64,000 nt of DNA from Micromonospora andamanensis (GTDB taxonomy: Bacteria; Actinomycetota; Actinomycetes; Mycobacteriales; Micromonosporaceae). A program made the position numbers and the translations under genes. Every line of letters starts with the position of its first letter. Within the stretch, counting starts at the first letter, position 1. The notes under the pieces are model-generated. The model did not search any database. It was given only the letters and a program-made list of their open reading frames with translations, and had not been told where the DNA came from. The stretch spans positions 1 to 64,000 of the forward strand of contig NZ_BOOZ01000022.1 in NCBI RefSeq assembly GCF_016863495.1. The letters are read 5' to 3'. Shown piece after piece: positions 18,022-27,213 of the stretch.

Positions 18022-18459
18022 ATGCCCGGAACTGGACGCGGAAAATTGTCCGTAGCGGCGGCCGCCCTGTCCGCGACTGTGGCGCTCGCCGCCTGCGCCG
18101 TGGACCGTACGTCTACGGCACAGCCCGTACGGTCCACGGCGCAGGCGCGACCGCCGAGTTCCGAGACCACCCACCCGTACGTCGGGATGTGGGTGACGGC
18201 CGACCACCACATCCGACAGGAACTGTTGCCCAACGGCCGGTACGACGAGGCGCGTGGCGAACTGTCGAGCGCCTACACCGGCCGGTACGAGGTGACCGGC
18301 GACCAGATCAACTACTGGGACGACAGCGGCTTCACCGCCGACGGTCGTTTTGACGGCGACGTCCTGCACCACGGCGGCTACCTGTTCTATCGCGAGGGCA
18401 GCGCGGCCCACCAGCGGGCACGTGCCGCGCGCGAATCCGCCGGACCCCTTCCCTCGTAG
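18022..18459 (+). CDS. Putative lipoprotein with Atu4866 domain
   Basis: A 145-residue protein. The lipobox-like ALAAC at about residues 21-25 suggests an exported lipoprotein. The rest matches the Atu4866 family: GMWVTADHHIRQELLPNGRYDEARG, YTGRYEVTGDQINYWDDSGFTADG and LFYREG. These small beta-rich domains often accompany SDR genes, as here, where the gene starts one base after the SDR stop. Function of the family is unknown. Confidence 0.88.
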   Translation: MPGTGRGKLSVAAAALSATVALAACAVDRTSTAQPVRSTAQARPPSSETTHPYVGMWVTADHHIRQELLPNGRYDEARGELSSAYTGRYEVTGDQINYWDDSGFTADGRFDGDVLHHGGYLFYREGSAAHQRARAARESAGPLPS

Positions 18460-18505
18460 CTCCTGGGCGGCGGCCGAACACCCGGGTGGGCTGTGCGCAC
18501 GGTGT

Positions 18506-18539
18506 GGGCGGGCTCGGTGGTGTCGAGCCCGCCCGTTTT
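18506..18539. terminator. Bidirectional terminator
   Basis: GGGCGGGCTCG, a 7-base loop, CGAGCCCGCCC, then GTTTT. It is a perfect 11-base stem between the convergent lipoprotein and xylanase genes. Confidence 0.85.
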
Positions 18540-18554
18540 CCGGTGTCTGGTGGG

Positions 18555-20048
18555 TTATGCGATGGGTGTGAGTCGGAACTGCTGGTTGGTTTGTCCGTGG
18601 CAGTCGTAGAGCTGGATCTGGGCGCCGTTGATTGTGCTCCAGACGTCGAGGCATCGGCCGGACTGGACGCCGGTGATGGTGCCGTTGGAGTTGACGTTCC
18701 ACTGCTGGTTGGTTCCGCTGTGGCAGCTGTAGATCTGGACGGCGGCGCCGTTGCCGGAGCCGGCGGCGTCCAGGCACATGTTGCCGTACACCTGTAGTTG
18801 TCTGTTCGCGGTGTAGGTCCAGGCCTGGTTGGTTTGCCTGTTGCAGTCGTAGAGCTGGACCCGGGTGCCGTTGTTGCGGGAGGCGTTGGGTACGTCGATG
18901 CAGCGGTTGGACTGGGTACCGACGATCTCACTCGCCGAGCCGGGCGGAGCGGTGGGGGTGGGTCCCGGCGTGGTGGGGGTGGGTCCCGGCGTGGTCGGCG
19001 TCGGCGTCGGCCCGGGGTCGGCGCTGTTCAATGCGTCGAGGGTGGCGGTGTACGCCTGCTTCTTGTTGCCGTTGTTGTCGAACAGCAGCGGGGTGCCGTA
19101 CGAGCGCCACGAGTCGCTGTCCCGGATGCCCCACACGGTGATGCCGTTGCAGCGGGGCACGGCGAGGCAGTCGTTGACCACGCTGCGGTAGGTGTTGGCC
19201 TGCGTGGTGCCGGAGCCCTCGATGTCCAGCTCGGTGATCTGCACGTCCACGCCGAGAGCGGCGAAGCTGGACAGCGTGGTGCGGTAGTTGCTGTTGTACG
19301 CCGACTGGGCGTTGAAGTGCGACTGGAAGCCGACGCAGTCGATCGGCACGCCGCGCTGCTTGAAGTCCTGCACCATCCGGTAGACGGCCTGGGTCTTGGC
19401 CCAGGTCCAGTTGTCGGTGTTGTAGTCGTTGTAGCAGAGCTTGGCGCCGGGGTCGGCGGCCCGGGCGGCCCGGAACGCGGCCTCGATCCAGTCGTTACCG
19501 GTGCGCTGCAGGTTCGAGTCCCGCCGCGCGCCACTGTTGCCGTCCTCGAACGCCTCGTTCACCACGTCCCACGAGTCGATCTTGCCGCGGTAGTAGGTCG
19601 CTACCCGGGTGACGTGGTTGAGCATCGCGTTGCGCAACGCGGTGCCCGACATGTTCCGCATCCACTCCGGCTGCTGCGAGTGCCAGGCCAGGGTGTGACC
19701 CCGCACCTTCCATCCCCGGGACAACGCGTGGTTGACGATCCGGTCCGCGTTACCGAAGGTGAAGTTGTTCTGCTGCGGTTCGGTCGCGTCGATCTTCATT
19801 TCGTTCTCAGGAGTGACGCTGTTGAACTCGCGGTTCAGGATCGTCGTGTACGCGCCGTCGCTGAGCTTGTTGGCCGCCACCGCCGCGCCGAAGTACCGGC
19901 CGGACTGGTTCGCGGCGGCAGCGAGGGTGGTTTCGGCCGCCTGGGCGAGACTGGGCAGCAGCGACACGACGAGGACCGCAACTATCGCGGCGGTTCCGGA
20001 GGCAGAGAGTGTTCGAAGTCGACGCCTGGGACGGGTTCGGGAGCTCAT
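18555..20048 (-). CDS. Secreted GH10 endo-1,4-beta-xylanase with C-terminal ricin-type CBM13
   Basis: A 497-residue secreted enzyme that cleaves internal xylan bonds. The signal peptide ends near residue 37 (SLAQA). The GH10 domain (about 40-342) has the acid/base Glu165 in WDVVNEAF and nucleophile Glu273 in ITELDI, plus GHTLAWHSQ. A Thr/Pro linker is followed by a CBM13 domain (about 375-497) with three QxW-type repeats (TNQAW, TNQQW, TNQQF). GAAGGA precedes the ATG. About 290 bases upstream is an operator also found before the GH62 gene, so the two are probably co-induced by xylan products. Confidence 0.96.
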   Translation of the reverse strand: MSSRTRPRRRLRTLSASGTAAIVAVLVVSLLPSLAQAAETTLAAAANQSGRYFGAAVAANKLSDGAYTTILNREFNSVTPENEMKIDATEPQQNNFTFGNADRIVNHALSRGWKVRGHTLAWHSQQPEWMRNMSGTALRNAMLNHVTRVATYYRGKIDSWDVVNEAFEDGNSGARRDSNLQRTGNDWIEAAFRAARAADPGAKLCYNDYNTDNWTWAKTQAVYRMVQDFKQRGVPIDCVGFQSHFNAQSAYNSNYRTTLSSFAALGVDVQITELDIEGSGTTQANTYRSVVNDCLAVPRCNGITVWGIRDSDSWRSYGTPLLFDNNGNKKQAYTATLDALNSADPGPTPTPTTPGPTPTTPGPTPTAPPGSASEIVGTQSNRCIDVPNASRNNGTRVQLYDCNRQTNQAWTYTANRQLQVYGNMCLDAAGSGNGAAVQIYSCHSGTNQQWNVNSNGTITGVQSGRCLDVWSTINGAQIQLYDCHGQTNQQFRLTPIA

Positions 20049-20196
20049 GCTGATCCTTCACTTGGGCGGTGTGAGTAGCTCGGTCGCTGATTGCGGTGGG
20101 AGGCCGTACACGGATGGCGGCGACAGTCGATGTCGGGTCGCCGACCGGGGTCAGAGCCCATGGCAGGCGTCCGCCCGGAGGTGAGTCGGCTCTGGT

Positions 20197-20290
20197 CACC
20201 TGATCAGCAGGTAAGGGATTGGCCCGGTCGCCCTCGGGGTGGTGGTGGCGGTGTTGGGCTCAAGGTGCTGGATGTGTCACCTGTCAGGTG
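20197..20290. promoter_or_regulatory. Two CACCTG-type dyads upstream of the xylanase gene
   Basis: CACCTGTCAGGTG (20278-20290) is a perfect odd dyad. CACCTGATCAGCAGGT (20197-20212) carries the same half-sites with wider spacing. Both lie 150-240 bases upstream of the xylanase start and could bind one regulator. Confidence 0.4.
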
Positions 20291-20337
20291 GTACGGCCTG
20301 ATGGTCGCGTGAGGCGCCTCCCAGGACTCGGCCATCA

Positions 20338-20351
20338 TGTTAGCGATCACA
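20338..20351. promoter_or_regulatory. LacI-type operator, xylanase
   Basis: TGTTAGCGATCACA matches the perfect palindrome TGTTAGCGCTAACA at 58796-58809 (GH62 gene) in 12 of 14 positions; one flanking base on each side also agrees with symmetry. Central CG and A/T-rich ends are typical of LacI-family sites. Confidence 0.6.
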
Positions 20352-20395
20352 TCGATCGATGACTTTAGGCTGGCAGAAGTATCGAGGGTTTTCAG

Positions 20396-20429
20396 CCGGT
20401 AGTTTCAGGCAACGTCCGGTACTTTTCGG
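20396..20429. repeat. Tandem imperfect 14-base repeat upstream of the xylanase gene
   Basis: CCGGTAGTTTCAGG (20396-20409) and CCGGTACTTTTCGG (20416-20429), 20 bases apart, or two helix turns. On the xylanase strand they read GAAA-rich, like xylanolytic regulator sites of actinomycetes. The rest of 20430-20566 shows nothing I can name. Confidence 0.4.
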
Positions 20430-20566
20430 CCGACGTTCGGCCCAGGGGTCTGGGATGCCTGGCCAGGTGGTAGATCAGTCCCGGCCCGGGTCAGCTCCTC
20501 ACCCGACGAGATGAGTGGACTGTCGAGGCTGCCGGCGGGCGGCCGGTGACGAGTTCGGCGCTGGCG

Positions 20567-20788
20567 TCAGGCCGGGGCGATCAGGGCGTCATCGCCGCCG
20601 CGCACGGTGATCGCCTCGACCGGGCACGACTCCGCGGCGTCGATCACCGCGTCGGTCGGCTCGACGACCACCGCGATCGGGACGGCCAGGCCCGACTCCA
20701 ACCGGAAGTGGCCCGGTGCCATGCCGACGCAGCCCCCCGAGCCGATGCAGCGCCCGGCGTCGACCTCGACGCGCCAGCCGGTGCTCAC
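20567..20788 (-). CDS. 3Fe-4S ferredoxin
   Basis: A 73-residue ferredoxin of the P450-redox-partner type. The cluster ligands read CIGSGGC (first and second Cys, the pattern of a 3Fe-4S rather than 4Fe-4S cluster) and the final CPVEAI. The GTG start overlaps the stop of the upstream P450 gene (GTGA), so the pair is co-translated. It should pass electrons to that P450. Confidence 0.95.
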   Translation of the reverse strand: MSTGWRVEVDAGRCIGSGGCVGMAPGHFRLESGLAVPIAVVVEPTDAVIDAAESCPVEAITVRGGDDALIAPA

Positions 20789-21987
20789 CAGGCCACCGGC
20801 ATCCGGGCCAGCCCTCGGACGATCATCCCGCTCTTCCAGGTGAGCTCCGGCTCGGGTACGGCGATCCGCAGCTGGGGCAACCGGGTGATCAGGGTGCCGA
20901 TGCCGACCTGCAACTCCATCCGGGCGAGCTGGGCACCCAGGCAGTGATGCACACCGTGACCGAAGCCGATGTGCGGATTGGTCTCGCGGCCGAGATCGAG
21001 TCGATCGGGGTCGGCGAAGACGGTCTCGTCCCGGTTCGCCGAGGAGAGCGAACCGATCACCGGTTCACCGGCCCGCACCAGCACCCCACCTACCTCGATG
21101 TCCTCGGTGGCGTACCTGGCGAACGCGGACGCGACCCCGAGCGGGACGTACCGCATCAGTTCCTCGATCGCGGTCGGTACCCGGGCTGGCTCTGCCCGGA
21201 GCCAGGCCAGCTGCTCCGGATGCGTGAGCAGGACGTACGCGAAGTTCGGCAACTGGGTGACTGTGGTTTCGTGGCCGGCGGCGAGCAGCCCGGCGGCGAG
21301 CTGCACGACCTCCTGCTCGGTGAACCGGTCCCGGTGCTCGTCGCGTGCCTGCACCATCGCGCAGATCGGGTCGTCGGTGGGCTCCCGACGCCGCTGCTGG
21401 ACGAGTTCGCCGATGTACCCGTACAGATTGTCGAGGTACTTCTGGATCTGCTCGGGTGACAGCGAAGTGGTCGAGACGATCGCCTCCGACCAGACGTGGA
21501 ACAGGTGCCGGTCGGCGAAGGGCACCCCGAGCAGCTCACAGATCACCTGGATCGGCAGCGGGGTGGCGAAATGCTCGACCAGGTCCACCGGAGGCCCGGC
21601 CGCCACCATGGCGTCGATCAGTTCGTCGACGATCTGCCGGGTGCGGGGCCGGAGCTGCTCGACCCGGCGGGCGGTGAACGCCTTGGCGACCAGCCGCCGC
21701 AGTCGGGTGTGCTCCGGCGGGTCCATGGACAGGATGCCGCCCTCGATCTGCCTCGGGGTGAGCCGCGGCTCGTCCCGGCCTACGCTGGCGGCCCGACTGA
21801 ACCTCGCGTCGCCCAGGACGGTCCGCACGTCGGCGTACCGGGTGGCCAGCCACACCTCCTCGCCGAAAGGCAGCCGTACCCGGGTGAGCGGCTCGACGCG
21901 CCGCAACTCGGCGTAGAGGGGGTCGAGGTTGAGCCGATCAGGCGGGCTGAACGGGTACGACCGCGCGACCCCGGCGACGTCTGGCAT
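20785..21987 (-). CDS. Cytochrome P450 (CYP105/107-like)
   Basis: A 400-residue soluble bacterial P450. Visible motifs are the oxygen-binding AGHETTVTQL, ExxR in IEELMRYVP, and the haem motif FGHGVHHCLGAQLARMEL. GGGGG lies 9 bases before the ATG. The ferredoxin gene overlaps its end. No biosynthetic core gene is adjacent, so a detoxifying or stand-alone hydroxylation role is as likely as a pathway step. Confidence 0.95.
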   Translation of the reverse strand: MPDVAGVARSYPFSPPDRLNLDPLYAELRRVEPLTRVRLPFGEEVWLATRYADVRTVLGDARFSRAASVGRDEPRLTPRQIEGGILSMDPPEHTRLRRLVAKAFTARRVEQLRPRTRQIVDELIDAMVAAGPPVDLVEHFATPLPIQVICELLGVPFADRHLFHVWSEAIVSTTSLSPEQIQKYLDNLYGYIGELVQQRRREPTDDPICAMVQARDEHRDRFTEQEVVQLAAGLLAAGHETTVTQLPNFAYVLLTHPEQLAWLRAEPARVPTAIEELMRYVPLGVASAFARYATEDIEVGGVLVRAGEPVIGSLSSANRDETVFADPDRLDLGRETNPHIGFGHGVHHCLGAQLARMELQVGIGTLITRLPQLRIAVPEPELTWKSGMIVRGLARMPVAW

Positions 21988-22201
21988 TGGTCGACCCCCA
22001 GAGCAGACCGAATCATCCGCGAAGCAGCAGGATGATCAACCCATTCTGACGCATCGATGGCCGATAGTAGTGGAGAACATTGATCCGTACCAGTGCCCTG
22101 CCGTGGCGTAGCGGCCGTTCCGTTCGGACGGGCTGGTAGCCGGAGGCCGAGCCCGCCCGGTGCCGGTGAGTAGCGGGCGTGACCGCGGGTAACCCCTGGA
22201 C

Positions 22202-22753
22202 ATGGCGCGGTACACGAAGCCCGAGCTGCGGGAACAGCTCAAGGAAGAGATCAAGTCATCCGACCGGGGTGGTCGACCGGGTCAGTGGTCGGCCCGGAAG
22301 TCGCAGCTGCTCACCAAGGAGTACCAGAAGCGCGGCGGCGGCTACCAGGGCCCGAAGGACGACCGCCAGAAGTCTCTGCAGCAGTGGGGCGACCAGAAGT
22401 GGCGGACCAGGCAGGGCACCACCCGGGCGCGACACGACGGCGAAACCGACCGTTACCTGCCTGACCAGGCATGGAAGCAGCTTTCCGCGGAGCAGCGGCA
22501 AGCCACCGACGCCAAGAAGCGGAAGGCGTCGAAATCCGGCAGACAGTACGTCGCCAACACCGGCCCGGCCAAGCGCGCACGCCGGAACGCCGCAGCGGCC
22601 GTCTCGCTCACGGATCTGCCGGTCGCCGAGGCGGCCCGCCAGGTCCGTGACCTCGACACCGGTCAGCTCAGGGCGGCGCTACGCGAGGAACGGGCCGGTA
22701 AGGGTCGTAAGACGCTCATCCAACGCCTCCAGTCAGCACTCGATCGCCGCTGA
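22202..22753 (+). CDS. DUF5872-like domain protein
   Basis: A 183-residue, strongly basic protein. The N-terminal 90 residues (YTKPELREQLKEEIKSSDRG, GQWSARKSQLL, RYLPDQAWKQLS) resemble the DUF5872 family, seen in actinomycetes and large DNA viruses. The C-terminus (LRAALREERAGKGRKTLIQRLQSAL) is a helical segment resembling small nucleic-acid-binding modules. No Shine-Dalgarno sequence is evident before the ATG. Function unknown; nucleic acid binding is a guess from charge. Confidence 0.8.
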   Translation: MARYTKPELREQLKEEIKSSDRGGRPGQWSARKSQLLTKEYQKRGGGYQGPKDDRQKSLQQWGDQKWRTRQGTTRARHDGETDRYLPDQAWKQLSAEQRQATDAKKRKASKSGRQYVANTGPAKRARRNAAAAVSLTDLPVAEAARQVRDLDTGQLRAALREERAGKGRKTLIQRLQSALDRR

Positions 22754-22969
22754 CCGGGCACCGCACAGCGGACCCTGTGCCGGGCGGCGGATATCGTTTT
22801 GGCTCCGGCGCGAGCGGGACGGACAGCAGGGCGGGTACTGTCGGTGTCGGCGGGCAGTCGTCCGCGATCGGGAAACCGCAGCCGGGCTGGTAACGGACGT
22901 CGGAATTCACGACGGTGCCCAGCGGTTCATTCCCGCGCCGCACAGGCGCTTCTCCTCAGAAGGATTCGC

Positions 22970-23164
22970 ATGGCATCGAACGGCAATGACGGTTCGGCGT
23001 TGTTTCTCGCCGCACCCACCCCCGACGAGCCCACGGGTTCGGGCACGAGTGTCGACGGAAGTGAGGAAGCGATGCGGGCGCTGCGCCACCCGTTCGCGGT
23101 GGGCCCCGCTTCGGCGCGGCGGTCCACGTCCACCGCGGGTGAGCGCCTGGAGCAGCGCCACTGA
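22970..23164 (+). CDS. Small hypothetical protein
   Basis: A possible 64-residue protein from an ATG with GAAGGA six bases upstream. It is Ser/Thr/Ala-rich with no recognisable domain (ends TAGERLEQRH). Its stop lies 70 bases before the GH15 start. The ribosome binding site is the main support. Confidence 0.4.
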   Translation: MASNGNDGSALFLAAPTPDEPTGSGTSVDGSEEAMRALRHPFAVGPASARRSTSTAGERLEQRH

Positions 23165-23233
23165 TCATTGCTCGGGTTGAGCCGCGTTACGCCGCGAGAG
23201 CGTAGCGGTCACCACCGCGGGTACCCGCGAGCC

Positions 23234-25021
23234 GTGGCTGTGATCAGCGACTACGCGCTGCTCGGTGACTGTCATTGTGCCGCACTTGTCTCCTCGGACG
23301 GGTCCGTGGACTGGTGGTGCCCGCCCAGATTCGACGCGCCGAGTGTGTTCGCGCGGCTGCTCGGTGCCACAGGTGGCCACTGGTCGATTCGGCCGCTCGG
23401 GCCGTACACGACAGTCCGTCATTACCTCGACGGGACGATGGTGCTCCGTACCGAGTTCCACACCCCGGACGGTGTGCTGCGCCTGACGGACGCCCTCGCT
23501 CTCGGCACCGGCGAACGCGGGCACGGGATCGGCTACACGTCCCCACACGTCCTGTTGCGGCAGATCGAGACCGTGGCCGGCACGGTGGAGGTGACGACCG
23601 AGGTCGCGGCGCGGCCGGAGTACGGGCTGACAAGCCCCTCGATCGCCGAGACGCCACTGGGGATCGAGATATCCGGCGGCAGCGACCGGCTGGTGCTGAC
23701 GAGCGATCGTGACCTGACCGTCGACGGTCCAGTGGTGACCGGACGGTTCACCCTCGCCGAGGGCGACAGCGCGGTGCTCGCACTGCATCACCGCCGCGCC
23801 GCTGACCAGCAGATCGTGCCGCTGGACGGCCGTGTCGCGCTGCGCGACACCATCGCGGCCTGGCAGTCGTGGGATCGCATCCACCAGGGTTATCAGGGGC
23901 CCTACCGGGCGCAGGTGCGGCGAAGCGCCCTGGTGTTGCAGGCGCTGACGTACCAGCCGACCGGTGCGGTGGTCGCTGCGGCCACCACCTCGCTGCCGGA
24001 GGAGGTCGGCGGCGCGGCGAACTGGGACTACCGGTTCGCCTGGTTGCGCGACGGCAGCTTCACCCTCAAGGCGCTGTGGGTCGCCGCCTGTCCCGACGAG
24101 GCGCGCAGGTTCTTCGACTGGATGGCCGCGTCGATGGGGTCGGTGCGCGGGGCCGACCACGTGCCGATCATGTTCGGTGCTGCCGGTGAGCGTGACCTGA
24201 CCGAGCACACCCTGGAGCAGTTGGCGGGTCACCGCGGCAGCCAACCGGTGCGGGTCGGTAACGACGCCTGGCAGCAGAAGCAGCTCGACGTCCTCGGCGA
24301 GGTGCTGGAATGTGCGTGGGTTCTGCGGGATCAGATGGCGGACCTGTCGCCCGCTGCCGCCGCGCTGCTTCGATCACTTGCCGACCGGGCGGCCGACACG
24401 TGGCGGCAGCCGGATGCGGGCATCTGGGAAGGACGTGAGGGCGAGCGGCACTACCTGACCTCGAAGCTGATGTGCTGGGTGGCCCTGGACCGGGCGGTCA
24501 AACTGGCCGGGGCGATCGACGCCGAGGCAGCGGTCCCGCGGTGGTCGAAGGCCAGGGACGAGGTACGCGCGGCGATCCTCACCGAGGGTTGGCACCCGTC
24601 GAGCGGGGCGTTCACCGGCGCGTTCGGCTCCGACCATCTGGATGCCAGCGTGCTCGGCATGCCGATTCTCGGGTTCCTGCCCGGCGATGACGAGCGGGTC
24701 CTCGGCACGGTACGAGCCGTCGAACGCGACCTCACCCGGGACGGCCTCGTGCAGCGCTGGACGGGAGCGGGGGACGAGGGGGCCTTCATCGCCTGCTCGT
24801 ACTGGTTGGCGTCGGCGCTGGCCCTGGCCGGGCAGATCGACGCGGCCCGGCGGATCTTCGACAGCGTGACCGCCCGGGCGAACGATCTCGGCCTGCTGTC
24901 GGAGGAGATCGACCGCCGCGACGGCAGCCAGATCGGGAACTTCCCCCAGGCGCTGTCCCACATCGGCCTCATCAACGCCGCCTGGGTCATCGACCAGGTG
25001 GAATCCGGGGTCGGACGGTAG
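23234..25021 (+). CDS. GH15 family glycoside hydrolase (glucoamylase/trehalase type)
   Basis: A 595-residue cytosolic enzyme from GTG at 23234; the exact start is uncertain because no strong ribosome binding site is seen. The N-terminal beta-sandwich (ISDYALLGDCHCAALVSSDG, VDWWCPPRFDAPSVF) is followed by the alpha/alpha barrel: NWDYRFAWLRDGSFTLKALW, LTSKLMCWVALDRAV, EGAFIACSYWLA and the end GNFPQALSHIGLINAAW. Acidic residues in the DYRFAWLRD and EGAF segments would be catalytic. Actinobacterial relatives include trehalases, so trehalose or an alpha-glucan is the likely substrate. No signal peptide. Confidence 0.92.
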   Translation: MAVISDYALLGDCHCAALVSSDGSVDWWCPPRFDAPSVFARLLGATGGHWSIRPLGPYTTVRHYLDGTMVLRTEFHTPDGVLRLTDALALGTGERGHGIGYTSPHVLLRQIETVAGTVEVTTEVAARPEYGLTSPSIAETPLGIEISGGSDRLVLTSDRDLTVDGPVVTGRFTLAEGDSAVLALHHRRAADQQIVPLDGRVALRDTIAAWQSWDRIHQGYQGPYRAQVRRSALVLQALTYQPTGAVVAAATTSLPEEVGGAANWDYRFAWLRDGSFTLKALWVAACPDEARRFFDWMAASMGSVRGADHVPIMFGAAGERDLTEHTLEQLAGHRGSQPVRVGNDAWQQKQLDVLGEVLECAWVLRDQMADLSPAAAALLRSLADRAADTWRQPDAGIWEGREGERHYLTSKLMCWVALDRAVKLAGAIDAEAAVPRWSKARDEVRAAILTEGWHPSSGAFTGAFGSDHLDASVLGMPILGFLPGDDERVLGTVRAVERDLTRDGLVQRWTGAGDEGAFIACSYWLASALALAGQIDAARRIFDSVTARANDLGLLSEEIDRRDGSQIGNFPQALSHIGLINAAWVIDQVESGVGR

Positions 25022-25158
25022 GGCGACACTGCGGTCGCGAGCCGGGGCGGGTGCCTGCCCGCCGGCCCGCGTGCCACTGCGGAGGCGGTCCGATCCCGTT
25101 CGGTTAGGACCGGGGCGGGCGGGTAAGCGGCGGTCCGGCAGCGATGGAGGGAGCCCTG

Positions 25159-25938
25159 ATGACCGGACGACTGGCGGGCAGGACCGCCTTGATCACCGGC
25201 TCGGACTCGGGAATTGGCCAGGCCACCGCTATCGAGTTCGGCCGCGAGGGCGCCGACGTCGTGGTGCACTACCTGCACGATCACGCGGGCGCCAACCACA
25301 CGAAGGCCGAGATCGAGAAGGCTGGTCGGCGGGCCGTTGTGGTGCAGGGCGACATAAGCGTCGAGCATCAGGTGGAGGCGATGTTCGACGAGGCCCTCGC
25401 GGAGTTCGACAGGCTGGACATCCTGATGAACGACGCGGGCGTGGACGCCTCCGGCATTCCGGTGGCCGACCTGGACACCGAGACCTGGGACCGAGCGATC
25501 CGGACCAACCTGTACGGGATGTTCTTCTGCTGTCGACGGTTCGTCCGGCATCGCCGCGACCAGGGCGGACACGGCAAGATAATCAACATCACCTCGATCC
25601 ACCAGGAGGTGGCCCGGGCCGGTGGCGCCGACTATGACGCCAGCAAGGGCGGCATGCTCGAGTTGGCCAAGAGCATCGCCCTGGAGGTCGCGCCGATGCA
25701 CATGAACGTGAACAACATCGGTCCGGGCATGGTGCTCACCCCGTTCAACCAGCAGGCGATCGACGACCCGAAGTTCCTGGAGGAGCAGGTGCAGTCGATC
25801 CCGTGGAAGCGGGCCGCCCACCCGGAGGAGATCGCCAAGCTCGCCGTCTTCCTGGCCAGCGACGACGCCGACTACGTCACCGGGTCGACGTACTTCATGG
25901 ACGGCGGACTGATGCAGAACCAGGGCCAGGGCGCGTAG
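25159..25938 (+). CDS. SDR family oxidoreductase (glucose 1-dehydrogenase-like)
   Basis: A 259-residue SDR. ITGSDSGIGQATAIEFG is the cofactor loop, MNDAGVD the NNAG-like motif, INITSIHQ the Ser region, and YDASKGG the YxxxK pair. The C-terminus DYVTGSTYFMDGG is like glucose 1-dehydrogenases. The ATG at 25159 has GGAGGG seven bases upstream; an ATG 15 bases earlier overlaps it. It lies 137 bases after the GH15 gene on the same strand. Confidence 0.92.
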   Translation: MTGRLAGRTALITGSDSGIGQATAIEFGREGADVVVHYLHDHAGANHTKAEIEKAGRRAVVVQGDISVEHQVEAMFDEALAEFDRLDILMNDAGVDASGIPVADLDTETWDRAIRTNLYGMFFCCRRFVRHRRDQGGHGKIINITSIHQEVARAGGADYDASKGGMLELAKSIALEVAPMHMNVNNIGPGMVLTPFNQQAIDDPKFLEEQVQSIPWKRAAHPEEIAKLAVFLASDDADYVTGSTYFMDGGLMQNQGQGA

Positions 25939-25997
25939 CCGCCCCGGCCCGTCGGTACCCGGCGCCGTCGTCCGGCGACCTGGTGCCCCAGGTGGTG

Positions 25998-26984
25998 ATG
26001 CAGTCTGGTGAGGTGAGTGCCCAGGAACCCGCCGACGACGTCCGAATTCCCCGGGCCCAGATCGGTTCCAGTCCGCAACATCTGCTGACGACCCTGCTCG
26101 GCGAGTACCTCGACTCGTCGGACGCGGACCTGCCGTCGACGGCTGTCATCGCGATCCTGCGCGAGTTCGGGGTCAGCGAGTCCAGTGCCCGCGCCGCGTT
26201 GTCCCGGCTGGTCAAACGCGGCCTGATCGCGACGCGAGGCAACGGGCGGCCACCCGTCTACCACCTCACCGCCCAGGCGATCGCCAAGCACCGCTCCCGG
26301 ATGCAGTACTTCCTGAACTTCGGTGCCCATCCGCCGGAGTGGACCGGCGAATGGGTGATGGCCTCCTTCTCCATCCCAAGCTCCGGGCACACCTCCCGCC
26401 ATGCGGTACGCAGGTCGTTGAGCGCCCTCAAGTTCGTGGGCCTGTACGACAGCGTGTGGATCCGGCCGGGATCCGACGCCGCCCCGGTGCGGGAGACGCT
26501 GGGTGAGCTGCTGCGACAGGTCGAGGGTGCGCGGTGGTCGGTCATGCACGTCCGCTTCGACGAGGAGTCGGGGCCGCACGGTCCGGCCTCCGCGTACGAC
26601 CTGACCGTTCTCGCGTCGGCCTACTCGGCCTTCGTCGAGCAGTACGCGGAACTGCGGGTGGCCGCCCGCGCCGGCGAGGTGGACGCGGCCAGCGCGCTCG
26701 TCGCGCGAACCTCCGCCATGGACTCCTGGCGCAAGTTCCCGGACATCGACCCGGATCTGCCCCACCATCTGCTGCCGACGCCCTGGCCTCGGCAGCAGGC
26801 CAGGGACACCTTCCTGGAGATTCACTCCACGCTCGGTGCGCTCGCGCAGTCGCGCCTGATCCAGGTGGCGGCACCGTACTGGCCGGACGCCGCGTCGTGG
26901 ATCACGCACTTCCAGGCTTCTGACGATCCCGCGCGGCCGGAGCCGACAGGCGGGAAGCGCGCCAGGCCGCCCGTCGCAGACTGA
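25998..26984 (+). CDS. PaaX family transcriptional regulator
   Basis: A 328-residue protein with PaaX architecture. It has an N-terminal winged helix (QHLLTTLLGEYLD, STAVIAILREFGVSESSARAALSRLVKRGLI, YHLTAQA), a middle domain (WVMASFSIP) and the C-terminal domain (WRKFPDIDPDLPHHLLPTPWPRQQARDTFLEIHSTL). In model bacteria PaaX represses phenylacetate catabolism, but no paa genes are nearby. ATG 25998 follows AGGTGG closely; a GTG at 26013 is an alternative start. It starts 60 bases after the SDR. Confidence 0.9.
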   Translation: MQSGEVSAQEPADDVRIPRAQIGSSPQHLLTTLLGEYLDSSDADLPSTAVIAILREFGVSESSARAALSRLVKRGLIATRGNGRPPVYHLTAQAIAKHRSRMQYFLNFGAHPPEWTGEWVMASFSIPSSGHTSRHAVRRSLSALKFVGLYDSVWIRPGSDAAPVRETLGELLRQVEGARWSVMHVRFDEESGPHGPASAYDLTVLASAYSAFVEQYAELRVAARAGEVDAASALVARTSAMDSWRKFPDIDPDLPHHLLPTPWPRQQARDTFLEIHSTLGALAQSRLIQVAAPYWPDAASWITHFQASDDPARPEPTGGKRARPPVAD

Positions 26985-27017
26985 CCGCGGGCGAGGTCCG
27001 TGGGGGCTTCGAACGCA

Positions 27018-27046
27018 TTGACACTTTTCATTGCGGGAGTGATAGT
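27018..27046 (+). promoter_or_regulatory. Predicted promoter of the esterase-CBM2 gene
   Basis: TTGACA (27018-27023), 17 bases, GATAGT (27041-27046) in a locally A/T-rich stretch. A start near 27053 would give a leader of about 160 bases. Confidence 0.6.
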
Positions 27047-27213
27047 AACTGCATACAGCTCCCCTTGGATCGTCTGTGGGGACCGCGGCCGGGCGGTCCA
27101 CGCGCCCGCGCCGACCTGAGCCGTGGCCAGCGCTGACCACCGCCGTCGGGCGTGAGCGAACAGCCGCCACCGCCACCGCAGGGAGTTCCGTCCCGACATC
27201 CGTTGGAGGGTGC

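Noticed and set aside
20567..21987. P450/ferredoxin pair as part of the xylanase unit or a biosynthetic cluster
   Set aside because: A 500-base regulatory gap separates it from the xylanase and no core biosynthetic gene is adjacent.
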